From CAYOEZ01 sp964402955 (GTDB lineage: Bacteria; Chloroflexota; DTOL01; DAOUCN01): a stretch of DNA of 7,016 nt. The notes beneath the pieces were generated by a model. It was not told the DNA's origin and made no database searches. It worked only from the letters and a program-made list of their open reading frames with translations. The position numbers and the translations under genes are program-made. Below, piece by piece: positions 1 to 4,701 of the stretch (its first letter is position 1; each line of letters opens with the position of its first letter). Where the stretch lies: NCBI GenBank assembly GCA_964402955.1, contig CAYOEZ010000235.1, forward strand, positions 1 to 7,016. Reading direction: 5' to 3'.

Positions 1-308
1 CGGGCGGTTTGGGTGAAGGCGTCCGGGTCCATGGTGGAGCGGTCCACCGGCGTCTGGGCGGCGAAGTTGACGATGGCGTCGATCTGATGCTCGCGATTCG
101 TCTTCTGCACGAGGGGCGCGTCACAGCTGTCGCCCAGCACAAATGTGTATCGCGTGTCGCCTGCGATGTCCTTCAGGTTGTCCGGATTGCCGGCGTACGT
201 CAACTTGTCATAAACGACGATCTGGTAGTCGGGATGGGTGGCTAGAACGTAGCGGGCGAAGTTGCAGCCGATGAAGCCGGCTCCGCCTGTGATGAGTAGA
301 TTCTTCAA
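1..308 (-). CDS. rmlB: dTDP-glucose 4,6-dehydratase, N-terminal 102 residues (partial)
   Basis: This is the N-terminal part of an extended short-chain dehydrogenase of the RmlB type, which converts dTDP-glucose to dTDP-4-keto-6-deoxyglucose, the second step of dTDP-rhamnose synthesis in the cytoplasm. Seen directly: the Rossmann NAD-binding motif GGAGFIG at residues 8-14, the RmlB-typical DKLTYAGN at 34-41, and NFAAQTPVDRS at 81-91. The gene runs off the window before the catalytic TDE and YxxxK motifs, so activity cannot be judged. The start is a TTG at 308, chosen because AGGGAG lies 7 nt upstream and the protein then begins MKNLLITGG, the usual family N-terminus. Odd points: the family's usual His in the (S/T)HVDRS motif is Pro (P87), GFIGS is GFIGC, and the usual Asn near the window edge is Ala. 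It could be a diverged or failing copy, or a related NDP-sugar dehydratase. It complements the rmlA-type gene at 3059-4123. Confidence 0.9.
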   Translation of the reverse strand, partial: MKNLLITGGAGFIGCNFARYVLATHPDYQIVVYDKLTYAGNPDNLKDIAGDTRYTFVLGDSCDAPLVQKTNREHQIDAIVNFAAQTPVDRSTMDPDAFTQTA

Positions 309-387
309 CTGCGCTCTCCCTGATGCATGCCAGCCGAAATGCACTTGGCTTGCCTGTCGAATAGGTTCCTCGCTTGCACTGTGCGCC

Positions 388-416
388 ATAGTACACTCAG
401 GGCGCAGACGGTTCAA
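388..416 (-). promoter_or_regulatory. Candidate sigma70-type promoter for rmlB
   Basis: On the minus strand TTGAAC (416-411) is followed, after exactly 17 nt, by TACTAT (393-388). Each hexamer matches 4 of 6 consensus bases. Transcription would begin near 381, giving a leader of about 73 nt before the TTG start at 308. A perfect 6-bp inverted repeat, TGCGCC/GGCGCA (arms 401-406 and 382-387), flanks the -10 element and could be an operator, but may be chance. A promoter here would let rmlB be expressed independently of the toxin-antitoxin stretch upstream. Confidence 0.4.
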
Positions 417-445
417 CCACCGAAGTAGCACACCCAGTAGATAGG

Positions 446-466
446 CTACCAGCTTCTCAGTGGTAG
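446..466 (-). repeat. Inverted repeat overlapping the stop codon of the 457-1191 gene
   Basis: CTACCA and TGGTAG form a perfect 6-bp stem (446-451 with 461-466) around a 9-nt loop, covering the last codons and TGA of the upstream gene. No T-run follows on the minus strand, so it is not a standard intrinsic terminator. The rest of the 148-nt gap (309-456) shows only the promoter candidate at 388-416. Confidence 0.3.
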
Positions 467-1191
467 TAGTGACTCGGAATCGCCACGTCGTTACCTCGCG
501 CGGCTACCAAATACCTGTCTCTGTCCGTGCCAACTAATTCTCGCCACCATGTGCCTACTTGCCCGAATTCCAAGGGTTTGGTGGTTCCGTCCGGGTGATT
601 TGCCTGCCGGCTCTTCCACTCCAGAACCTCTTCTCGCGATGCCCACGCAGCATCAGCGGCAATTGAGGAAAGGTTGCTCTCTCGTGCATTTCTGTGCATC
701 GGGCACGCACAATCTTCTGCTTGATACGGATTCGGGCATCGCTGTATCTCTTCAACCATGCGTCGTCCGACGACTTCTGGGATTTGGTGGGTGACGACCC
801 ACGTACCTGAAATGGCCATCAGACACGAGGCATTGATGTCTATGAAGAAGTGTCGCCAGAAGTATTGATTGCATATGGGGCATCGCCAAAAAGAATGGTG
901 CTCATCAAGATGTTGATGTACATTCGACAGCTGGGCGGTGCACAGCACACAGTGGGCGAGACCCTCAGCCTTGCTTCCGCAGTGTTGCAGTTCCAGATAG
1001 AGTTCCAATTCCTCTGGGTACCATTCCCGATTTGTTCGCCGTTTGTCCGTGCGCCGCCTCTCCTCTTCAGCCTTAGCGTGGGCGTTAAACTGGCGAACCA
1101 GTCGCATTGCTGCGTAGAGGACGAGTCCCATCACAACAACGAAGCTTGCGGTAAGGGCGAGGTCAAACGCTCCAGGCGTCAACTGATCCAT
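457..1191 (-). CDS. Unrecognised membrane-anchored cysteine-rich protein
   Basis: A 244-residue protein that I do not recognise. One membrane segment lies at about residues 9-32 (LALTASFVVVMGLVLYAAMRLV), followed by a strongly charged stretch (about 38-57, rich in Glu, Arg and Lys), so the bulk should be cytoplasmic by the positive-inside rule. A probable zinc-binding module follows: CVLC at 81-84 and CPIC at 104-107, with His 92, 94, 98 and 99 between. A second Cys/His cluster lies at C152, C161, C163 and H166. The C-terminal third is hydrophilic and ends in HYYH. ATG at 1191 was chosen over a GTG at 1239 because GAGGG precedes it by 4 nt and the GTG has no ribosome site. The reading frame is open with no break. 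GC content is lower than in the flanking sugar genes (258 of 480 bases, 54%, over 601-1080). It lies 61 nt downstream of the toxin gene in the same direction. A zinc-ribbon regulatory or scaffold role is possible but unsupported. Confidence 0.72.
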   Translation of the reverse strand: MDQLTPGAFDLALTASFVVVMGLVLYAAMRLVRQFNAHAKAEEERRRTDKRRTNREWYPEELELYLELQHCGSKAEGLAHCVLCTAQLSNVHQHLDEHHSFWRCPICNQYFWRHFFIDINASCLMAISGTWVVTHQIPEVVGRRMVEEIQRCPNPYQAEDCACPMHRNARESNLSSIAADAAWASREEVLEWKSRQANHPDGTTKPLEFGQVGTWWRELVGTDRDRYLVAARGNDVAIPSHYYH

Positions 1192-1252
1192 GATTCCCTC
1201 ACTGTGAGTCTCGGGGGGCAATCGACGTGGCGCAGGCACCTGCTATCTGCCG

Positions 1253-1516
1253 TCAGCGATACACGTCACGTCGGTGTCCGATTCTTGTTACCGTGATCGT
1301 CTGGTCGTCGTCATCAATTTCGTACACAACCCGATACTCGCCCTCACGTAGCCGGTACAAATCCGTACTTCCCTGCAGCTTGCGGGCGCCGATTGGGCGC
1401 GGCGTAGTCGCTAGAGCATCTACGGCCTCTGCAATCCTGTCCTTGATCTCCCTGGGCAAGGCTCGGTATTCCTTAGCGGCAGATGAGGCGAAGACAATCC
1501 TATACGTCTCGGCCAT
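1253..1516 (-). CDS. RelE/ParE-family toxin of a type II toxin-antitoxin pair
   Basis: An 87-residue protein of the RelE/ParE superfamily. RelE members cleave mRNA in the ribosomal A site, while ParE members poison gyrase; the sequence alone does not settle which. Seen: an N-terminal strand (YRIVFA, 5-10), a helical hairpin (about 12-37, with the AxKEYRALP pattern), the KLQG turn at 46-49, and the strand motif YRLREGEYRVVYEI at 54-67. The C-terminal strand ends IGHRRDVYR. Basic residues R55, R57, R62, R82 and R83 and the terminal Y86 sit where RelE nucleases carry functional residues, which favours an RNase. The length is typical. ATG at 1516 lies inside the 3' end of the antitoxin gene (17-nt overlap), with only a weak AGAAGAAG ribosome site, so translational coupling to the antitoxin is likely. 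No frameshift or truncation is visible. Confidence 0.9.
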   Translation of the reverse strand: MAETYRIVFASSAAKEYRALPREIKDRIAEAVDALATTPRPIGARKLQGSTDLYRLREGEYRVVYEIDDDDQTITVTRIGHRRDVYR

Positions 1517-1706
1517 GTGTCTTCTTCTCGTGCTCTCTCTCCGCCTTCAGGTCTTCCCACTTCACTTTTGATTCCTTGAGGCGCGCATGTGACACCAAGA
1601 TGTCATAGACATCTTCCCACACATCTCCAAACGTGTCCAGGCTGATCAGCACGCCTGTTCTATTCCCTGATTCGTCGGTGACATATTGGATCCCCTTGGT
1701 TGTCAT
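1500..1706 (-). CDS. Phd/RelB-like antitoxin paired with the RelE/ParE toxin
   Basis: A 68-residue protein that should neutralise the adjacent toxin. It begins with a short beta-rich segment (KGIQYVTDESGNRTGVLISL, residues 4-23) like those at the start of many Phd/YefM-like antitoxins. An acidic helix follows (about 25-44, DTFGDVWEDVYDILVSHARL), then a charged tail with KWEDLKAERE that would wrap the toxin. The family assignment rests on this pattern and on the neighbour rather than on a diagnostic motif. ATG at 1706 was chosen over an upstream start at 1757 because AAAGGAGA sits about 9 nt before it and the extension looks like leader DNA. The gene starts 28 nt after the fucosidase stop, so it may be read through from that gene. 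I saw no convincing promoter or operator immediately upstream, though such pairs usually autoregulate. Antitoxin-first order with overlap is standard. Confidence 0.85.
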   Translation of the reverse strand: MTTKGIQYVTDESGNRTGVLISLDTFGDVWEDVYDILVSHARLKESKVKWEDLKAEREHEKKTHGRDV

Positions 1707-1734
1707 GATTCCTGTCTCCTTTCTTTGGGGACAT

Positions 1735-3057
1735 TCAGTGCATTTTCCCATCCGCACAGACGCTCTCGCCCCGCGCCTTTGCCCACTCTGTCATGCGGCG
1801 CGGATCGCCTTGCCACAGGCGAGGTCCGGCCCAGGGGCGCGGCCGGGGCGGCTCTGCACACTGCAGCTTGATCACCGGGAACAAATCGGTGGGTGGATCG
1901 TGAGGCAAGCCCTCGATGTAGAGATGGTCCTCAGTCTGCTCGAATGCAAGCTCCTGGCCAGTGGTGAGGAGGGTGGCGCGCAGCACGCGCGTCGCCAGGC
2001 CGCCCAGGGTCATCGTTGGCCTGCCATCCCAGAAGCGGACGATCAGGTAGAGGTTGTTGCCTTTGCGTGTCTGGCGGCCGTAGGTGATGAACTCGCAGAC
2101 ATCGCCGGCCTCCGAGCCGTAGATTGCCTCGCCGTGCACATCCATCCATTTGCCGATGGCAGCCATCTGCGCCACGAACTCAGGCGGAAGCTGGCCGTCC
2201 GGCTGCGGGCCCACGTTGAGCAGAATATTGCCGCCCTGGCCGGCGGATGTGACGAGGAAATCGAGCAGAACGTCGGCAGGCCGCCAGCGCTCACCGATGG
2301 TGTAGCCCCACAGACGCCAGGTGCTCACCTGGCACGATTCCCAGAGCCGGTTCTCTGGGATGATCTGGTGCTCCGGTGTGCCAAAGTCGCCCAGTTCACG
2401 GGAGAGGCCGGGAGCTTCAATGGCGTTGTCTGCTACGACGGCGCCCAGGCGATTATTGATCAGAATGTGCGGCTGGAGCGAGCGCATCATGCGCACAAGC
2501 TCGGCGCTCTGCCACTCTTCCTGAGAGCGCGGCCATGCGCCATCGAACCACATCACGTCTATCTTACCGTAATTGGTGAGCAGCTCACGCACCTGGCCAT
2601 GAATGTAGGAGCGGAATGCCTCCCAGCCAGCGGGATCATGCCTTGGCCCGTCCCAATAGGCCGGGATGCGCCAGTCGGCCAGCGAATAGTAGAGACCTAC
2701 GCGCAGCCTGGCGGCGCGGAATGCTTCAACGTATTCGCGCACGAAGTCGCGGCGGGGGGCCTGGCTGGCGGTGCTGTAATCGGTCAGTTTGGAATCCCAG
2801 AGGCAGAAGCCATCGTGGTGGCGGGTGGTGAGCACAGCATACTTCATGCCAGCTTGCCGGGCGACGCCGGCCCAGGCAGCGGCGTCGAAATGCTGCGGGT
2901 TCCAACGACAGGCTTGCTCGCTGTAGGCGCGCTGGTCGAGGTGCTCACGGAAGAGCACCTGCTCGCCCCGCCCGTACTCAGAGTATGCGCCCCAATGGAT
3001 AAACATGCCGAAACGAGCATCAGGAAACCACTTCCAGTACGATGGAAGGTCTGGCAT
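1735..3057 (-). CDS. Alpha-L-fucosidase, glycoside hydrolase family 29, cytoplasmic
   Basis: A 440-residue GH29 retaining enzyme expected to release alpha-linked L-fucose from glycans or glycosides. Seen: WFPDARFGMFIHWG near the N-terminus (FIHWG at 19-23), TTRHHDGFCLWDS (77-89), and VMWFDG (168-173), whose Asp172 is the expected catalytic nucleophile. Further on are WESC at 239-242 and the family hallmark LLNVGPQPDG (279-288). The catalytic barrel spans about 1-310, and a short beta-rich C-terminal domain (about 320-400) follows. The acid/base residue varies within GH29 and I do not assign it. There is no signal peptide: the first motif begins at residue 6, so the enzyme should be intracellular, unlike many secreted fucosidases. 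ATG at 3057 follows the TAG of the rmlA-type gene by one base, with GGGG about 10 nt upstream, indicating translational coupling. GC content is high (65% over 2101-2400), matching rmlA and not the toxin-antitoxin stretch downstream. Substrate cannot be read from sequence. Confidence 0.93.
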   Translation of the reverse strand: MPDLPSYWKWFPDARFGMFIHWGAYSEYGRGEQVLFREHLDQRAYSEQACRWNPQHFDAAAWAGVARQAGMKYAVLTTRHHDGFCLWDSKLTDYSTASQAPRRDFVREYVEAFRAARLRVGLYYSLADWRIPAYWDGPRHDPAGWEAFRSYIHGQVRELLTNYGKIDVMWFDGAWPRSQEEWQSAELVRMMRSLQPHILINNRLGAVVADNAIEAPGLSRELGDFGTPEHQIIPENRLWESCQVSTWRLWGYTIGERWRPADVLLDFLVTSAGQGGNILLNVGPQPDGQLPPEFVAQMAAIGKWMDVHGEAIYGSEAGDVCEFITYGRQTRKGNNLYLIVRFWDGRPTMTLGGLATRVLRATLLTTGQELAFEQTEDHLYIEGLPHDPPTDLFPVIKLQCAEPPRPRPWAGPRLWQGDPRRMTEWAKARGESVCADGKMH

Positions 3058-3058
3058 T

Positions 3059-4123
3059 CTAGAGTATCCCCACTTTGCTGAAATCGCCCACGACCATGCG
3101 ATAGGCGCGGGGCTTGATCTGCGATTTGGTGATTTCCACGTTGCGCCCGATCAGGCTATCTTCGATGCGATAGCCGATGTCGGTTATTCGGCATTTTTCC
3201 AGAATCACGCTATGCTCGATCTCGCTGCCGGCGATGATGCAGTCGTGGTGGATAGACGTGTACGGGCCGACGTATGAGTTCTCGATGCGCGTGCGCTCGC
3301 CGATGATGGCGGGACCGCGCACGGTACTATTGATGATGTGTGCGCCCTTCTCGAGGGTGACGCGTCCGATGATATGTGAGTCTCCTTCGACGCTGCCCTC
3401 ATTGTGTGCGTCCATTACATCAAGAATGAGACGATTGGCGTCGAGGATGTCTTGCATCTTGCCAGTGTCGATCCACCACCCGGTCAGGAGGTGGGAGCGC
3501 ACGTCGTAGCCGTGGTCGATCATATACTGGATGGTCTCAGTGATCTCAAGCTCGCCGCGTGCGGACGGCTTGATGGCGTTGACGGCCTCGAAAACGTGAT
3601 GGTCGAACATATAGATGCCGATGACGGCCAGGTCGCTCACAAACTGCTTTGGTTTCTCGACAAGTCGCGTGACGCGCTCGTTTTCGACGATAGCGACGCC
3701 CAGTTCCTGCGGATTTGGTACCTTGTAGAGGATGATCTGGCAGTTCATGGGGCTGTTGCGGAAGGCATCGACCAACAGTACCACGCCGTCGCGAATGAAG
3801 TTGTCGCCAAGGAAGAGGACGAAGCGGTCGTCGCCAATGAAATCACGGGCTATTTTGATGCCGTGAGCAATACCAAGAGGCGCATCCTGGGGGATATACG
3901 TCACCCGGGCGCCGAATTGAGAGCCGTCGCCGACAGCCGCCCTGATCTGATTGCCTGTGTCGCCGATCACGATACCGATATCGGTAATGCCCGCGTCGAC
4001 GAGGTCTTCAATCGCCCAGAAGAGCACCGGTTTGTTGGCAAGGGGAACCAGTTGCTTGGCCCCCGTGTAGGTGAGTGGGCGCAGGCGCGTGCCTTGCCCT
4101 CCGCTCAGGATCAGTCCTTTCAC
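3059..4123 (-). CDS. rmlA: Glucose-1-phosphate thymidylyltransferase, long form
   Basis: A 354-residue nucleotidyltransferase joining glucose-1-phosphate to dTTP to give dTDP-glucose, the first step of dTDP-deoxysugar synthesis. Seen: the pyrophosphorylase signature GGQGTRLRPLT (8-18), KQLVPLANKP (23-32), FLGDN with metal-binding Asp107 (104-108), EKPK (156-159) and GWWIDTG (215-221). A C-terminal left-handed beta-helix of hexapeptide-like repeats covers about 245-335 (IIGRV, AIIGERTRI, SLIGRNVEI). This matches the long RmlA type (about 355 residues), common in antibiotic and surface-sugar clusters, rather than the roughly 290-residue enterobacterial form. The GTG at 4123 was chosen because AAGGAGG lies 7 nt upstream and the protein then starts MKGLILSGG; a TTG at 4159 in frame lacks a ribosome site. 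It is coupled to the fucosidase gene and is probably the first gene of the nucleotide-sugar cluster. The long family includes members that use other sugar phosphates. Confidence 0.94.
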   Translation of the reverse strand: MKGLILSGGQGTRLRPLTYTGAKQLVPLANKPVLFWAIEDLVDAGITDIGIVIGDTGNQIRAAVGDGSQFGARVTYIPQDAPLGIAHGIKIARDFIGDDRFVLFLGDNFIRDGVVLLVDAFRNSPMNCQIILYKVPNPQELGVAIVENERVTRLVEKPKQFVSDLAVIGIYMFDHHVFEAVNAIKPSARGELEITETIQYMIDHGYDVRSHLLTGWWIDTGKMQDILDANRLILDVMDAHNEGSVEGDSHIIGRVTLEKGAHIINSTVRGPAIIGERTRIENSYVGPYTSIHHDCIIAGSEIEHSVILEKCRITDIGYRIEDSLIGRNVEITKSQIKPRAYRMVVGDFSKVGIL

Positions 4124-4130
4124 AGGTGAA

Positions 4131-4137
4131 CCTCCTT
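4131..4137 (-). promoter_or_regulatory. Perfect Shine-Dalgarno of rmlA
   Basis: AAGGAGG on the minus strand lies 7 nt upstream of GTG at 4123. It decides the start of the rmlA-type gene and predicts strong initiation despite the GTG. Confidence 0.85.
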
Positions 4138-4139
4138 GC

Positions 4140-4170
4140 ATAGTCAAAGGAATAGTCAATGGTTTGTCAA
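4140..4170 (-). promoter_or_regulatory. Three TTGAC repeats, possible promoter or activator site for rmlA
   Basis: On the minus strand TTGACA (4170-4165), TTGACTAT (4159-4152) and TTGACTAT (4147-4140) recur at steps of 11 and 12 nt, about one helical turn, just before the ribosome site of rmlA. The first copy is a perfect -35 hexamer. The best -10 candidates, TTGACT at 17 nt or GACTAT at 19 nt, are weak, so the promoter call is uncertain. Direct repeats of this step resemble binding sites for response regulators that bind as tandem dimers, but no regulator is identified. Confidence 0.4.
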
Positions 4171-4180
4171 GAAGCGCCGG

Positions 4181-4215
4181 GCTGCAGGGGGCGTCGCGGT
4201 CGCCTACCTTGCAGC
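4181..4215 (-). terminator. Hairpin at the ybeY stop codon, possible weak terminator
   Basis: GCTGCA (4215-4210) pairs perfectly with TGCAGC (4186-4181). Inside, GG/CC and a GGCG/CGCC stem around a 7-nt loop extend the structure with small bulges, giving about 12 GC-rich pairs. The ybeY TAG (4206-4204) lies within it. Only CTTCTT, not a real U-tract, follows, so it may instead be a processing or attenuating structure between the pgpH-ybeY unit and the rmlA cluster. Confidence 0.4.
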
Positions 4216-4650
4216 TGTGTACTTTTCTGCTGTGTCGGCCATGACCCGGGCGTCGTCCGGATTTTCGTGATCGTAGCCCAGGATGTGGAGCAGCCCGTGC
4301 ACGAACAACTCCCCCAGTTCTTGCTGGACGGGATGCCCGTACTCCGTGGCCTGTGCGATGACGTGTTCGTAGGAAATGACAATATCGCCGAGCTGTTTTG
4401 CCTCGCAGGGAGGCGTGACAAATGAATCGCCAGCGCCCGGCAGCATCGAAAAGGAGAGCACGTCGGTGGCGGCGTCGAGGTTGCGGTATTCCTGGTTGAG
4501 CACGCTGATGCCCGTGTCATCGGTGATGAGCAGGCTGATCTCGACCGGGCCATCGATGTTTTCCCCTTTGAGAACGGCGCTGGCCAAACGCTCCAGGTAT
4601 GCTTGATCAAGCCGAGGCTCAAACGCGGGGCTGCATTCGATGACAAGCAC
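4204..4650 (-). CDS. ybeY: Endoribonuclease YbeY (rRNA maturation factor)
   Basis: A 148-residue member of the UPF0054/YbeY family, a single-strand-specific metallo-endoribonuclease involved in 16S rRNA 3'-end maturation and ribosome quality control in the cytoplasm. Seen: the zinc-binding motif HGLLHILGYDH with H118, H122 and H128 (H-x3-H-x5-H). The conserved NQEYRNLDAATDVLSF (52-67) and the LGDI strand (87-90) are also intact, and the length is normal. The start is GTG at 4650, with GGAGGAGG about 10 nt upstream; no better in-frame start precedes it. It lies 51 nt after the pgpH stop in the same direction. That order, pgpH then ybeY, is conserved in many Gram-positive and related bacteria, usually within a phoH-pgpH-ybeY-dgkA-era string. 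Here the string is broken downstream, since a nucleotide-sugar gene follows instead of dgkA or era. Confidence 0.95.
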   Translation of the reverse strand: MLVIECSPAFEPRLDQAYLERLASAVLKGENIDGPVEISLLITDDTGISVLNQEYRNLDAATDVLSFSMLPGAGDSFVTPPCEAKQLGDIVISYEHVIAQATEYGHPVQQELGELFVHGLLHILGYDHENPDDARVMADTAEKYTAAR

Positions 4651-4679
4651 GATGGGTATGCCTCCTCCGTCGAAATAGC

Positions 4680-4697
4680 GCCATATTGTCGCATGGC
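4680..4697 (-). repeat. Small inverted repeat between pgpH and ybeY
   Basis: GCCAT and ATGGC form a perfect 5-bp stem (4697-4693 with 4684-4680) around an 8-nt loop, 5 nt downstream of the pgpH stop. There is no T-run, so read-through into ybeY is expected. It may be chance or a minor RNA structure. Confidence 0.25.
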
Positions 4698-4701
4698 AAT
4701 G

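Noticed and set aside
1239..1252. An earlier GTG start (1239) for the cysteine-rich gene
   Set aside because: There is no ribosome site before it. The ATG at 1191 has GAGGG upstream and places the membrane segment close to the N-terminus.
850..1296. A 148-codon open frame on the plus strand opposite the cysteine-rich gene
   Set aside because: Neither strand gives a family match, so I compared them. The minus frame is longer, has a ribosome site, a clean membrane segment and paired CxxC motifs, and runs with its neighbours.
1301..1320. A short GTC/GTCATC run that might be a microsatellite
   Set aside because: It simply encodes four consecutive Asp residues in the toxin and is too short to count as a repeat.
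1633..3081. A 482-codon open frame on the plus strand
   Set aside because: It lies antisense to the well-supported GH29 fucosidase, shows no recognisable motif, and is the kind of open frame that high-GC codon bias produces opposite a real gene.
3404..4129. A 241-codon open frame on the plus strand
   Set aside because: It is antisense to the rmlA-type gene, whose motifs are unambiguous. It has no family features of its own.
4167..4694. A 175-codon minus-strand frame overlapping ybeY
   Set aside because: It is an out-of-frame shadow of ybeY, rich in Ser, Arg and Pro with no motif, while the ybeY frame carries the full metal-binding signature.
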